This document shows positions 1 through 9,415 of a stretch of DNA of 38,703 nucleotides, piece after piece (position 1 is the first letter of the stretch; the number at the start of each line of letters is the position of its first letter). The notes beneath the pieces are model-generated. The model was not told the origin of the DNA, ran no database searches, and worked only from the letters and a program-made list of their open reading frames with translations. The stretch lies in assembly GCA_017510785.1 (NCBI GenBank), contig JAFWMH010000030.1:1-38703 (forward strand), in the 5' to 3' direction. This DNA is from Atopobiaceae bacterium (GTDB lineage Bacteria; Actinomycetota; Coriobacteriia; Coriobacteriales; Atopobiaceae). The position numbers and the translations under genes were made by a program.

Positions 1-2081
1 AACAACAACAAACGACGACGCGTGTTTCGCCCGAGGCCATGGTCGCCCCTGCCCCCGCCGATGCCGGTGCCAACACGGGTCGCGGCCGCAATCGCCGCGG
101 TCGCGGTAACGGGCGCGGCGAGGTGGAGGATCGCTACAGCCGCATGGCGCGCGAGGCGGAGGAGTACAGCCGCGAACGTGTTCTGGCCGACGCCCGTGCC
201 GCCGTGCGCGAGGCGAACCGCGAGTCCACCGGCCGTAGGCGCAAGCGCAAGGAACGTCGTCAACAGCAGGCGGAGGCCGCAGCCGAGCAGCAGCGCATCG
301 AGCAGGCCATCGCCAACGACCAGGATCTCTCGCAACTCGATACCGTCAAGGTGCCGCAGGGTTCCTCGGTGGCCGATCTTGCAGCGCTCCTTGAGGTGCC
401 GCCCACAGAGATTATCAAACGTATGTTCCTTCTTGGCGAGGCCCTTACCGTTACGCAGAGCATGAGCGACGAGCAAATCGAGCTTGTGGCCGACGACCTC
501 GGGCGCGACGTGAAGGTTATGACGAAGGAGGAGGAGAACAGCTTCACCTTCTACGACGACGAGGCCGACCTCAAGCCGCGTCCGCCGGTGGTAACTGTTA
601 TGGGTCACGTCGACCACGGCAAGACGAGCTTGCTCGACGCGATTCGCCACACGGGTGTCGCCGAAGGCGAGGCGGGCGGCATCACGCAGGCGATTGGTGC
701 CTCCCAGGTGAAGATCGACGGTCGCGTCATTACCTTCATCGACACGCCTGGTCACGAGACCTTTACCGCCATGCGTGCGCGCGGCGCGAAGGTTACCGAC
801 ATCGTCATCCTCATCGTCGCCGCTGACGACGGCGTCATGCCCCAAACGGTTGAGTCCATCAACCACGCCAAGGCGGCCGAGGTGCCCATCATCGTGGCCG
901 TGAACAAAATCGACAAGCCCGGTGCGGACCCGACGCGCGTGCGCCAGGAGCTCACTGAGTATGGCATCATCCCCGAGGACTGGGGTGGCGACAACATGTT
1001 CGTCGACATCTCTGCCAAGAAGAAGATTGGCATCGACGACCTTCTGGAGTCGGTGTTGCTTCAGGCCGACGTGCTCGAGCTCAAGGCCAACCCCGACACG
1101 TTCGCCTCGGGCAACGTGCTCGAGGCCAAGCTCGACCGCGGTCGTGGCTCGGTGGCCACGGTGCTCGTCACGCGCGGTACGCTGCACGTGGGCGACGCGC
1201 TTGTGGCAGGCATGGCTTACGGCAAGGTGCGCGCCATGGTCGACCCGAAGGGCCGCACCGTCCGCACTGCCACGCCAAGCTATCCGGTCGAGATTCTCGG
1301 CCTTTCGAGCGTGCCCATGGCAGGCGACGAGTTCCGCGTGTTCCAGGACGATCGCGACGCGCGCAGCCTTGCCGACGAGCGCGCGCTCAAGGCCCGCATC
1401 GAGGAGCAAAACAAGGTGAAGCACGTTACCCTGGAGAACCTCTTCGCAACCATGGAGGATGCCGAGGTGAAGGAGCTCAACCTCATCATCAAGGCCGACG
1501 TCATGGGCTCCATCGAGGCGCTCGAGGACTCGCTCGCCAAGATGGACCAAAGCGAGGTACGCATTAACGTAATCCACTCCGCCGTGGGTGCCATCAGCGA
1601 GACGGACGTCGTTCTCGCCGACGCGTCGAACGCCATCATTATTGGCTTCGGCGTGCGCCCCGACGCGAAGGCCCGCACGGCCGCAGAGCGCGACGGCGTG
1701 GAAATTCGTACCTACAGCGTTATTTACAAGGCCATGGAAGATATCGACGCTGCTCGCATCGGCATGCTCAAGCCCACCGAGGTTGAGGTGCAAACGGCAA
1801 CCGTCGAGGTGCGCGACACCTTTAAGGTACCGAAGGTCGGCATCGCCGCAGGCTGCATGGTGCAGGAGGGCGAGATCGCACACGACAACTTGGTACGCCT
1901 GGTGCGCGATGGCATCGTGGTGTACGAGGGCAAGGTTGCCTCGCTCAGGCGCTACAAGGACGACGTGAAGAGCGTGAAGGCAGGCTTCGAGTGCGGCATT
2001 GGCCTCGAGAACTTCCAAGACATTCACCCGGGCGACATCATCGAGTCGTATCGTATCGAAGAGGTTGCTCGTACCGAGTAG
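1..2081 (+). CDS. infB: Translation initiation factor IF-2, 5' end cut off by the window
   Basis: IF-2 is the GTPase that brings initiator fMet-tRNA to the 30S subunit and promotes 50S joining in the cytosol. The frame is open from base 3 with no stop before the window edge, so the start lies upstream. Numbering from the first Met (39), a charged Arg/Gly/Glu-rich N-terminal region (1-90) is followed by the IF2-N fold (about 100-160), then the G domain: G1 GHVDHGKT (189-196), G3 DTPGHE (235-240), G4 NKID (289-292). IF-2 domains II, III and the fMet-tRNA-binding C-terminal domain follow to the stop, with the usual C-terminal end (HPGDIIESY near the end). rbfA starts 9 bp later, the classic infB-rbfA order. 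Identification is very secure; only the N-terminus is missing. Confidence 0.97.
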   Translation, partial: QQQTTTRVSPEAMVAPAPADAGANTGRGRNRRGRGNGRGEVEDRYSRMAREAEEYSRERVLADARAAVREANRESTGRRRKRKERRQQQAEAAAEQQRIEQAIANDQDLSQLDTVKVPQGSSVADLAALLEVPPTEIIKRMFLLGEALTVTQSMSDEQIELVADDLGRDVKVMTKEEENSFTFYDDEADLKPRPPVVTVMGHVDHGKTSLLDAIRHTGVAEGEAGGITQAIGASQVKIDGRVITFIDTPGHETFTAMRARGAKVTDIVILIVAADDGVMPQTVESINHAKAAEVPIIVAVNKIDKPGADPTRVRQELTEYGIIPEDWGGDNMFVDISAKKKIGIDDLLESVLLQADVLELKANPDTFASGNVLEAKLDRGRGSVATVLVTRGTLHVGDALVAGMAYGKVRAMVDPKGRTVRTATPSYPVEILGLSSVPMAGDEFRVFQDDRDARSLADERALKARIEEQNKVKHVTLENLFATMEDAEVKELNLIIKADVMGSIEALEDSLAKMDQSEVRINVIHSAVGAISETDVVLADASNAIIIGFGVRPDAKARTAAERDGVEIRTYSVIYKAMEDIDAARIGMLKPTEVEVQTATVEVRDTFKVPKVGIAAGCMVQEGEIAHDNLVRLVRDGIVVYEGKVASLRRYKDDVKSVKAGFECGIGLENFQDIHPGDIIESYRIEEVARTE

Positions 2082-2090
2082 GAGATACAC

Positions 2091-2645
2091 ATGAAGCAAA
2101 ACGCAAATTCGAGGCGCCTCGCACAGGCGGCGCGAGAGAAGCTTGGCTACATCCTGCTGTTCGAGGTGTCGGATCCGGCGCTCGAGCTCGTGACGCTTAC
2201 GGGTTGTGAGGTGAGCATCGACAAGTCGTTGCTTCGGGCATACATTAGCTGCGAAGCGTCTCGGTACGACGAGGTAACCGAGGCGCTCGCGCGCGCCAAG
2301 GGTCGCATCCGCTCGATTTTGGGGCACTCCCTTGGCTGGCGCGTTACGCCCGATATCGCATTTGTAATCGATACCACCGCTGACGAGGCGGAGCGCATTG
2401 CGCGTGCGCTCGAAGACGTGCCGGCGACGCTGGGCGTCGAGAAGGACGAGTTTGGCTATCCCATCGCCGAGGATGCCGACGAGCCCGCCGAGCCCGCAGA
2501 AGCGATGGAGGCCGAAGGTGGCGAAGTCGCCGAGCCCGCCGAGCCCGCAGAAGCCATGGAAGCCGACGAAGCCATGGAAGCCGAATATGCCGGGGCTGAC
2601 GAACCAGACGAGGCCGACGGAGAGGACGAAGATGACGCCGTGTAG
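2091..2645 (+). CDS. rbfA: Ribosome-binding factor A with acidic C-terminal tail
   Basis: RbfA binds the 30S subunit during late 16S rRNA maturation and is needed for processing of the 5' end. The ATG at 2091 follows a GGAG site (about 2082-2085). The first ~115 residues carry the family's compact KH-like fold, with the conserved SDPALELVTLTGCEVS stretch near residues 23-38 and the later RAKGRIRSILG helix. Family members are usually about 110-130 residues; this one is 184. The extra ~65 residues are almost only Glu, Asp, Ala, Pro and Met and contain the repeat EPAEPAEAMEA twice, so the tail probably arose by repeat expansion. It overlaps the next gene by 14 bp. Core assignment is secure; the role of the tail is unknown. 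Confidence 0.93.
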   Translation: MKQNANSRRLAQAAREKLGYILLFEVSDPALELVTLTGCEVSIDKSLLRAYISCEASRYDEVTEALARAKGRIRSILGHSLGWRVTPDIAFVIDTTADEAERIARALEDVPATLGVEKDEFGYPIAEDADEPAEPAEAMEAEGGEVAEPAEPAEAMEADEAMEAEYAGADEPDEADGEDEDDAV

Positions 2646-3696
2646 GGCAATGGTTGGTCCGCTCGACGGCGCCGCGTACGACGTGCAGGAGCGCGAGTTC
2701 GAGCGCATTCTCGAGCTTATCGAGAATGCCTCGAGCATCGCGCTGTGCGCGCACACCGCTCCCGACGGCGATGCGCTTGGCTCCGTGCTTGCTATGCAGC
2801 AGATCATTGCGTTGCGCTGGCCCGAGAAGAGCGTTACGTCGCTTCTGGCCGACGATGCACCTGTGCCTCGCATCTATGGCTTTTTGCAGGGAGCTGAGTG
2901 CATGGTGCCTGCGGCGCAGTACGCAGAGACGCCGGATTTGTTCATGGCGCTCGACCTTTCGGCGGCAAATCGGCTGCATGATGGCCAGCCGGTGATGGAG
3001 AGGGCGTCCAAGGTTGTGGTAATCGACCATCACCCGGATGGCGACATCGTGGCCGACGTGCAGTCAATACGGCCTGGAGCCGCGGCGGTTGGTGTGATTA
3101 TTGCCGAGTTCGCGCAGTTTGTGGGCGTGGAGATAACCGCACCAATGGCGCAGTGCATGCTGTGCGCGGTGATGACGGATACTGGTCGTTTTCAGTACCA
3201 GAACTCCGATGCAGAGGCCTTTAAGGTGGCGTCGCTTCTGGTTGATTGCGGAGCGAGCCCGTCGGGCGTCTCCCTCAATGTGTACCAGAGCTTTAGGCTT
3301 CAATCCCTGCACCTCAAGTCGCTGGTTTTGGGAAGGATAACCACGTTCGAGCAGGGTCGCATTGCCTACAGCTATGCGACGCAGAGCGACCTCATGCGGA
3401 CGGGCGCCGACCTCGACGAGTGCGATGGGCTGATTGACTCGGTTCGCAGCGTTGAGGGTTCCGAAATCGCCTTGTTCCTCAAGGTGGTGCCCGGAGGCAA
3501 GATTCGTGGCAATCTGCGCTCGAAGGGCAGGCACGACGTGGCTCGTGTGGCACGTCTCATTGGAGGAGGCGGGCACGCGGCCGCCGCGGGCTTTACCTAC
3601 GTGGGTGACCTCGACGAGGCGCTCGCGGCGGTCCTTCCCCCACTGCGAGCACTCATACATGAGGCGGACGCGGCCAAGGATGGTGAGTCGCAGTGA
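2632..3696 (+). CDS. nrnA: DHH-family phosphoesterase, NrnA-like (nanoRNase/pAp phosphatase)
   Basis: NrnA-type enzymes degrade 2-5 nt RNA oligomers and, in many species, 3'-phosphoadenosine 5'-phosphate. I chose the ATG at 2632 because GGAGAGG lies 6 nt upstream; an alternative ATG at 2650 has a weaker site. The protein is 354 residues. The DHH domain has the metal-binding DGDALGS (45-51) and the signature DHH at 132-134. The C-terminal DHHA1 domain carries GGGGHAAAAG (311-320), which binds the nucleic acid substrate. Length and motif order match NrnA rather than RecJ. The gene overlaps rbfA by 14 bp and shares GTGA with truB, so it is part of the infB-rpoD transcript. The exact substrate (nanoRNA versus pAp) cannot be told from sequence. 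Confidence 0.9.
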   Translation: MTPCRAMVGPLDGAAYDVQEREFERILELIENASSIALCAHTAPDGDALGSVLAMQQIIALRWPEKSVTSLLADDAPVPRIYGFLQGAECMVPAAQYAETPDLFMALDLSAANRLHDGQPVMERASKVVVIDHHPDGDIVADVQSIRPGAAAVGVIIAEFAQFVGVEITAPMAQCMLCAVMTDTGRFQYQNSDAEAFKVASLLVDCGASPSGVSLNVYQSFRLQSLHLKSLVLGRITTFEQGRIAYSYATQSDLMRTGADLDECDGLIDSVRSVEGSEIALFLKVVPGGKIRGNLRSKGRHDVARVARLIGGGGHAAAAGFTYVGDLDEALAAVLPPLRALIHEADAAKDGESQ

Positions 3697-4637
3697 AACG
3701 TGGATCGAGTGGACTCGACCTCGTGCTCGGTGTGAACAAGCCTTTGGGCATGAGTAGCCACGATGTGGTGGACGCCGTGCGGCGCGCGCTCGGGGAGAGA
3801 CGTGTGGGCCATGCCGGCACGCTCGACCCGGCTGCCGACGGCGTGTTGGTCGTGGGCGTGGGCCAGGGCACTCGTCTTATGGGGCTTCTCACGGCTGACC
3901 AAAAGTCATACTTGGCGAGCATCACGTTTGGCTTCGAAACGACTACCGACGATGCCGAGGGCGAGCCCACTAGGTTCGCTGACGTGTTGGAGCAACTATG
4001 CGACGAGGGCTACGCCCGCGACGTGTTGTCGTCGTTTGTGGGCGAGCAGGACCAAGTTCCGCCGGCGTACTCGGCGATTTCCGTAAACGGCAAGCGTTCG
4101 TATGCGCGAGCACGCGCGGGCGAGAAGGTTGAGCTTGAGCCCCGGCGCGTAAAGGTGAGCGTTGCTCAGCTGCTTTCCGTCGAAACGGAGCGTGCGGAAG
4201 GAACGGAGGCGCCGCTCGTGCGCTGGCAATGTGCGTTTACCGTTTCGAAGGGAACGTACGTGCGAGCGTTGGCGCGCGACATCGGCAGGCGCGCAAACAG
4301 TGCCGCGCATCTCTCGCAGCTTTGCCGCACAGCGTCGGGTACCGTGACGCTTGCGCAGTGCACTACGTTGGAAACGATTGCGGAGCTTGGCGCGAAGGGC
4401 ATCGAACGCGTAGCGCTCGATCCCGTCACCGCCCTTGGGCTGCCCATTCGGCGACTGGAGGGTCGCGAGGTGAAGGACGTGTCGTGCGGAAGGCGCATCG
4501 AAGCGCGAGACGTTCCCTATGGGCAAAGCGTTGCACTGGTGAGTGACGGCAAGCTTGTCGGCGTATGGGAGTCCGACGGCAACCGTCTGTTCGCGAAGAC
4601 GAACTTTGCACGCGGCATCGTTGGGGTGCGTGCATGA
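3693..4637 (+). CDS. truB: tRNA pseudouridine(55) synthase
   Basis: TruB converts U55 in the T loop of tRNAs to pseudouridine and also acts as a tRNA folding chaperone. It starts at GTG 3693, overlapping the nrnA stop by 4 bp. The 314-residue protein begins with GVNKPLGMSSHDVVD (13-27), typical of TruB, followed by the catalytic motif GHAGTLDPAADG (39-50) with the nucleophilic Asp at 45. The family consensus is GTLDPxATG; here the T of ATG is D, a mild variation. VPPAYSAISVNGKRSYARAR around 122-141 is another TruB hallmark. The C-terminal part resembles the PUA-like domain. It overlaps ribF by 4 bp (ATGA). Confidence 0.96.
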   Translation: MKRGSSGLDLVLGVNKPLGMSSHDVVDAVRRALGERRVGHAGTLDPAADGVLVVGVGQGTRLMGLLTADQKSYLASITFGFETTTDDAEGEPTRFADVLEQLCDEGYARDVLSSFVGEQDQVPPAYSAISVNGKRSYARARAGEKVELEPRRVKVSVAQLLSVETERAEGTEAPLVRWQCAFTVSKGTYVRALARDIGRRANSAAHLSQLCRTASGTVTLAQCTTLETIAELGAKGIERVALDPVTALGLPIRRLEGREVKDVSCGRRIEARDVPYGQSVALVSDGKLVGVWESDGNRLFAKTNFARGIVGVRA

Positions 4638-5665
4638 GTGGCACTTCGCTGCGGTGGCAACCGTACGAAACGGACAAGCTCCAGTGGAGGCGCGTGCCTT
4701 ATGGGCGCGCGGCGTTTTGTTGTGGCGAGAGAAGTGGTTTCGAGCCAGGCGAAGAGGCGGTTATCGCCATCGGCGTGTTCGATGGGCTCCATGTGGGGCA
4801 CCGTGCGTTGGTGGCCGCTGCCGTGCGCGAGGCGTCTTCGCGAGGCGTGCCATGCGTCGTCGTGACCTTCGATCCCGACCCCGCAGAGCTCGTAGAGAAT
4901 GTCGCAGCGCACGTTGGGCATCGGCTTTTGGGTACGCCCGATCGCGTTGCGGGGCTCATCTTTGCGGGGGCAACGGCCGTGGCGACGCTCTCGTTTACGG
5001 CAGAGCTCGCGCACACCGGTGCCGAGGAGTTTGTTCGGGATGTGCTCTCGTCGGTGGTGCGTCCGATTGCCGTTCATGTGGGCGAGAACTTCAGGTTTGG
5101 TAGTGGGGGAGCGGGCGACGTCTCGCTTCTTACACGGCTGGGCAAAGAGTGCGGTTTCGACGTGCACGTTCACGAGCTCGTTCAGCATGCGGACGCGCGT
5201 GTGTCGTCCACGCGGGTGCGTGAGCTGCTTCGTACGGGAGGCCTCGACGAGGCGAACGCGCTGCTCGGGCGATGCCATTTCGTGCGCGGCGTGGTAGAGC
5301 ACGGTCGTGGCGAGGGGACCTCGTTTGGGTTTCCGACGGCGAACGTGCGCTGTGCGTCGGCGGCCTGTATGCCCAAGGAGGGCGTGTATGCGTGCTACGT
5401 CACATGTGGCGGACGCGCGTGGCCGGCTGCGGCAAACGTCGGTGCACCTGCAACGTTTTTGTCTGAAGATTATGGTCTTATAGAGGCAAACCTCTTGGGG
5501 TTTGCGGGAGACCTCTACGGTCGCGAGGTGAGCGTCTCGTTCGTTCGTTGGCTTCGCGGGGAGCGCAGGTTCAGTTCGCTTGAGGAGCTCGAGCGCGTGG
5601 TGCTCTCGAACATCGCATGGGTGCGCGAGAACCTGGGCGAAGGCGAGCTGGAGGTGGGGCCATGA
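4634..5665 (+). CDS. ribF: Bifunctional riboflavin kinase/FAD synthetase
   Basis: RibF phosphorylates riboflavin to FMN and adenylylates FMN to FAD. I place the start at ATG 4634, which overlaps the truB stop (ATGA); the frame is open a little further upstream but that part lies inside truB. The N-terminal nucleotidyltransferase domain has GVFDGLHVGH (47-56), with the HxGH nucleotide-binding motif. The C-terminal flavokinase domain has GFPTAN (232-237) and the later NVGAPATF and DLYGREV segments. Total 343 residues, close to the usual ~310-330; about 20 extra residues precede the first motif. truB-ribF adjacency is widespread. It overlaps dnaG by 4 bp. Confidence 0.95.
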   Translation: MSGTSLRWQPYETDKLQWRRVPYGRAAFCCGERSGFEPGEEAVIAIGVFDGLHVGHRALVAAAVREASSRGVPCVVVTFDPDPAELVENVAAHVGHRLLGTPDRVAGLIFAGATAVATLSFTAELAHTGAEEFVRDVLSSVVRPIAVHVGENFRFGSGGAGDVSLLTRLGKECGFDVHVHELVQHADARVSSTRVRELLRTGGLDEANALLGRCHFVRGVVEHGRGEGTSFGFPTANVRCASAACMPKEGVYACYVTCGGRAWPAAANVGAPATFLSEDYGLIEANLLGFAGDLYGREVSVSFVRWLRGERRFSSLEELERVVLSNIAWVRENLGEGELEVGP

Positions 5666-8016
5666 TAAGCGACGACGACATGGAGCGCGTTCGCGCGGCA
5701 ACTGACGTCTTGCAGCTCGTGAGCGAAACGGTGGAGTTGCGGCAGAGAGGCACCGACGATTGGTGGGGATGCTGTCCGTTTCATCACGAGAAGTCCCCTT
5801 CCTTCCACATAAACTCGTCCACGGGGTTGTGGAAGTGCTTCGGTTGCGGCGAGGGCGGCAACCTCTTTAGCTACGTTATGCGTCGAGAGAACCTCGACTT
5901 TCCCGATTCGGTGCGCTTTTTGGCCGACCGAGCCGGAATCGAACTGAGCGAGGAGCGCGGTGCGCGGCGTGGTCCCAAGCGCAACCGGCTCATTGAGTGC
6001 CTTACGGAGGCGTCGTCGTTTTACTCCACCATGCTGTTGCGTGGCAGGGGAGAGGGGCCGGATGCGTGTCGTGCGTATTTGGCAGGACGTGGGTTTGGCT
6101 CGGCCGTGTGCAGGCGTTGGGGGATAGGTTTTGCGCCTGGTCGCGGCATGCTGGTGGCGCATCTTAGGTCGCGCGGCTTCACTGCGCAGGAAATGGAGGC
6201 GGCCGATTTGGCGCTTTCGCGTGGTGGCAGGCTCCAGGACCGCTTTTTTGCACGGGCGATGTTTCCCATTTGCGACGAGCAGGGGCGCGTGATTGCGTTT
6301 GGCGGTCGCGTAATAGACGACGGAAAGCCCAAGTACCTTAACACCAAGGAGACGCCCGTTTTCCACAAGGGCAAGCACCTCTTTGCGTTCCACCGCGCCA
6401 AGGAAACGATTGCCGCGCGTGGAGTGGCCGTCGTGTGCGAGGGCTACACCGACGTCATCGCGCTTCACGAGGCGGGCTACACGAACGCCGTCGCTGCGTT
6501 GGGGACGTCGTTTTCCATCGATCACGTGCGTACGCTCGCGCGATTCGCCAAGCGCATCGTGTGCATGTTCGATGGCGACGCCGCAGGTCAGCGGGCCGCC
6601 GAGCGAGCGATTCAGTTCATAGATAAGTCCGATGCGGATTTGCGCTGCGTGGTACTGCCCGACGGACAAGATCCCGCGGAGTTCCTCGACTCGCATCCGA
6701 GCGAGGCCTTGCAGGCTGTGTTGGACGACGCCGAGCCGCTCATGTCGTTCGTGCTGCGAAAGCGCCTTGAGGGGATAAGCCCCTCCACGCCTGCGGGGGT
6801 GCGCGCGAACGCGCTCAATGACGTGGCGGGCATTTTGGCGCCGCTGCGTGATTCGTACGTGTTCGAGGAGTATGCGCTGGAGGTGGCCGAGCGGTTGGGA
6901 TTCTCGGCGGACGACGTAATGCGGACGATTCGCTCGAAGCCCTTGCCGCGCGATGACGCCGGGGCGGGCGGCTCGTCTGGCGGCGTTGTTCGGTCCGGCT
7001 CGTATGGTGGCGGGCGGTCCACGTCGTACGGCTCGTCGGGAGCGTATGGCTCGTCCGGTGGCGGGCGGTCCACGTCGTATGGCTCGTCGGGCTCGTCCGG
7101 TGGCGGGCGTGGTGGGTCCGGCTCGTATGGGTCGCAGGGTGGCTCCGGCGGTGGTGGGTCGTACGGGTCGCAAGGCTCGACACGGTCGTATGGGGCGTCT
7201 GGTGGCGTAGGGTCTAACAGGTCCGGCTCGTATGGGTCGTCGAGGTCGTACGGTTCGCAACGTGGCACCGGTGGCAGCGGCTCGTATGGTTCGCAAGGCG
7301 GTGCTGGTTCGTCGCGTTCGTACGCCTCGTCGGGTGGCGCTGGCAGTACCGGTGGCTCTGGTTCGTATGGCGCGGCCAATTCGTACGCGGGCAATTCGTA
7401 TTATGGACCGGCCGACGGGTATGTTCCAAGCGAGGCGTATGGCCCTGCCGACGAGTATGGCCCTGCCGATTCGTACGGTGTGCCCGACGAATACCTGCCT
7501 GCCGAGGCGTACGACGGGTCATATGGAGGGGCATACGCGCCCACGGTGCCAGTGCCGGCGCTCACTGCGGACGAACGCATGCAGTTGCAGGCCGAGCGAG
7601 AGCTTTTGTCACTTATGGCAATGGCGCCCGACGACGTGCGCCAGTATGGCTCGCGCATTGCGACCTTTTCGTGGGCGGATGAGCGACACGAGGCACTTGC
7701 CTGGGCCATGCTCGCGACGCCTGTGGGAAGCTCGCCTGCGCAAGTCGTTCGCGCGGCGGAGGCGGTGCAGCCGGATGCGGCGAACATACTTGCCTCGGGT
7801 CGCATAGCGCACGAGTCCAGCATGGGGGAGGAGCGAACGGTGTCGTTTTTGCTCGATACGGTGGAGCTGTACTCGACGAAGCAGCGCGTGCGGGAGTTGC
7901 GCGCGCAGTTGCGTAGCGGTGCGTCGAACGCCTCGGAGCTGTTTGCCGAGGCAATGAAGCTCCAAAAGCATGTGAGCGAATTAGAAATGCGACTTTCTGT
8001 GAATAATGGTCGATAG
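5662..8016 (+). CDS. dnaG: DNA primase DnaG with Gly/Ser/Tyr low-complexity insert
   Basis: DnaG makes the RNA primers for chromosome replication and docks on the replicative helicase. The start is ATG 5662, overlapping ribF by 4 bp. The N-terminal zinc ribbon has Cys38, His41, Cys59 and Cys62. The RNA-polymerase/TOPRIM core shows CEGYTDV with catalytic Glu260 and FDGDAAG with Asp304/Asp306. The helicase-binding-type C-terminal domain spans about 630-784. Between the core and the C-terminal domain lies a ~195-residue insert (about 434-628) made almost entirely of Gly, Ser, Tyr, Arg and Gln, with 12 SYG and 4 SYGSQ copies. The protein is 784 residues, against about 580-650 for usual primases; the insert accounts for the excess. 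The reading frame stays open across the repeats, so the gene looks functional. Confidence 0.95.
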   Translation: MISDDDMERVRAATDVLQLVSETVELRQRGTDDWWGCCPFHHEKSPSFHINSSTGLWKCFGCGEGGNLFSYVMRRENLDFPDSVRFLADRAGIELSEERGARRGPKRNRLIECLTEASSFYSTMLLRGRGEGPDACRAYLAGRGFGSAVCRRWGIGFAPGRGMLVAHLRSRGFTAQEMEAADLALSRGGRLQDRFFARAMFPICDEQGRVIAFGGRVIDDGKPKYLNTKETPVFHKGKHLFAFHRAKETIAARGVAVVCEGYTDVIALHEAGYTNAVAALGTSFSIDHVRTLARFAKRIVCMFDGDAAGQRAAERAIQFIDKSDADLRCVVLPDGQDPAEFLDSHPSEALQAVLDDAEPLMSFVLRKRLEGISPSTPAGVRANALNDVAGILAPLRDSYVFEEYALEVAERLGFSADDVMRTIRSKPLPRDDAGAGGSSGGVVRSGSYGGGRSTSYGSSGAYGSSGGGRSTSYGSSGSSGGGRGGSGSYGSQGGSGGGGSYGSQGSTRSYGASGGVGSNRSGSYGSSRSYGSQRGTGGSGSYGSQGGAGSSRSYASSGGAGSTGGSGSYGAANSYAGNSYYGPADGYVPSEAYGPADEYGPADSYGVPDEYLPAEAYDGSYGGAYAPTVPVPALTADERMQLQAERELLSLMAMAPDDVRQYGSRIATFSWADERHEALAWAMLATPVGSSPAQVVRAAEAVQPDAANILASGRIAHESSMGEERTVSFLLDTVELYSTKQRVRELRAQLRSGASNASELFAEAMKLQKHVSELEMRLSVNNGR
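6961..7545 (+). repeat. Low-complexity coding repeat inside dnaG
   Basis: This stretch encodes DnaG residues about 434-628. It is built from short degenerate units such as GGCTCGTATGG and TCGTATGGGTCGCAAGG that encode (G/S)-S-Y-G-(S/G)-(S/Q)-G. The first two thirds are rich in Gly, Ser and Arg; the last third shifts to Pro/Asp/Glu/Tyr units such as EAYGPADEYGPADSYG. The units are degenerate in third positions, so this is not a recent perfect duplication. Confidence 0.9.
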
Positions 8017-8059
8017 TTTCGGGTAAACTCTTTTGCAATTATGCGTCGAAAGGAAGCCT

Positions 8060-9415
8060 GTGACAGCTAAGAAGTCTACGGACGGTGTCGTCCTCACGAA
8101 GGAACTCACGAAGGTTGTGGATGGGCTTGTGAGTAAGTCCAAAAACTCGGGAAGGGTTCTTACCGAGGACGATATACAGATTGCCGTAAGGGAAATCGAT
8201 ATCGATAGCGACGAGCTCTCGTACATTTACGATGCCGTGCGCGAACGTGGAATCGAAATCACCACCGCTGGTGATGTTGACGAAATGTCGGATGTGGAGG
8301 ACGTGCTCGACGACGACTTCGACGACGACGCGTTTGGCGATGTGGGGGACGACGAGGACGACGAGGAGCGCCGTGAGGCCGCCAAGGAGGTTCGCGTCGT
8401 CAACGAGGTTATGCGCTCGGCTCCGCGGCCAAAAACGAAGAAGCGTTCGAGTCGCGTGCGTTCCCGGCGCCAAGATGCCTCTACGGTAATGCTCACGGGC
8501 GACCCCGTGCGCATGTATCTTAAGGAAATCGGCAAGGTGGATTTGCTCACTGCTGCCGAGGAGGTCGACCTCGCGATGAAGATCGAGGCGGGGACCGAGG
8601 CGATGGAGCGTCTTGAGGCCGCCGAGGCTGGCGAAATCGAGATCGACCGTCGCGAGATGCACCGTCTCATGCGCGTGGAGCAGGTGGGGCTCGAGGCGAA
8701 GCAGGCGCTCATCAGCGCGAACCTACGTCTCGTGGTGTCTATTGCCAAGCGTTATGTGGGACGCGGCATGCTCTTTTTGGACCTTATCCAAGAGGGCAAC
8801 CTTGGTCTCATTCGCGCGGTGGAGAAGTTCGACTACACTAAGGGCTTCAAGTTCTCCACGTATGCCACGTGGTGGATTCGTCAGGCCATCACGCGCGCCA
8901 TTGCCGACCAGGCTCGCACGATTCGCATTCCGGTGCACATGGTGGAGACGATCAACAAGCTCGTGCGCGTGCAGAGGCAGCTGTTGCAGGACCTCGGTCG
9001 CGACCCGACTCCCGAGGAGATTGGCAAGGAGATGGGCATGACGGCCGAGCGCGTGCGCGAGATTCAGCGCATAAGCCAGGAACCCGTTTCGCTCGAAACG
9101 CCCATCGGCGAGGAAGAGGACTCCCAACTCGGCGACTTCATCGAAGACAACACCGCCGTTGCGCCGCCCGAGGCCGCGAGCGACTCCATGCTGCGCGAGC
9201 AGCTCGAGCAGGTGCTCGATGGCTTGGCCGATCGCGAGCGCAAGGTGATTAAGTTCCGCTTTGGCTTGGAGGACGGTCATCCGCGCACCCTCGAGGAGGT
9301 CGGTCGCGAGTTCGGCGTCACGCGCGAGCGCATCCGTCAGATCGAGAGCAAGACGCTCGTGAAGCTCCGTCATCCCAGTCGCTCCGGCAAGCTGAAGGAC
9401 TACATGGAGGACTAG
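8060..9415 (+). CDS. rpoD: Primary RNA polymerase sigma factor (sigma-70/SigA)
   Basis: This is the housekeeping sigma factor that directs RNA polymerase to most promoters. I chose GTG 8060 because AAAGGAAG (8049-8056) lies 3 nt upstream; the frame opens earlier at a TTG (8033) without a good site. The 451-residue protein has an N-terminal region 1.1-like part, a strongly acidic linker (about 75-115), region 1.2 starting at [11 protein letters not shown] (148), region 2 with [16 protein letters not shown] (from 221) and the -10-recognising [13 protein letters not shown], region 3, and region 4 with the helix-turn-helix [15 protein letters not shown] (415-429). The C-terminus LKDYMED is typical of primary sigmas. 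The dnaG-rpoD pair is conserved in many bacteria. The last codons belong to a 63-bp repeat that continues past the stop. Confidence 0.97.
   Translation: MTAKKSTDGVVLTKELTKVVDGLVSKSKNSGRVLTEDDIQIAVREIDIDSDELSYIYDAVRERGIEITTAGDVDEMSDVEDVLDDDFDDDAFGDVGDDEDDEERREAAKEVRVVNEVMRSAPRPKTKKRSSRVRSRRQDASTVMLTGDPVRMYLKEIGKVDLLTAAEEVDLAMKIEAGTEAMERLEAAEAGEIEIDRREMHRLMRVEQVGLEAKQALISANLRLVVSIAKRYVGRGMLFLDLIQEGNLGLIRAVEKFDYTKGFKFSTYATWWIRQAITRAIADQARTIRIPVHMVETINKLVRVQRQLLQDLGRDPTPEEIGKEMGMTAERVREIQRISQEPVSLETPIGEEEDSQLGDFIEDNTAVAPPEAASDSMLREQLEQVLDGLADRERKVIKFRFGLEDGHPRTLEEVGREFGVTRERIRQIESKTLVKLRHPSRSGKLKDYMED

Noticed and set aside
5515..7296. 593-codon minus-strand frame over ribF/dnaG
   Set aside because: It lies opposite two well-identified genes; Arg/Ala/Pro-rich shadow caused by high GC content.
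6612..7394. Long minus-strand frame (about 260 codons), Pro/Glu/Tyr-rich, opposite dnaG
   Set aside because: It is the complement of the Gly/Ser/Tyr repeat of dnaG; it has no ribosome site and its composition is explained by the repeat.
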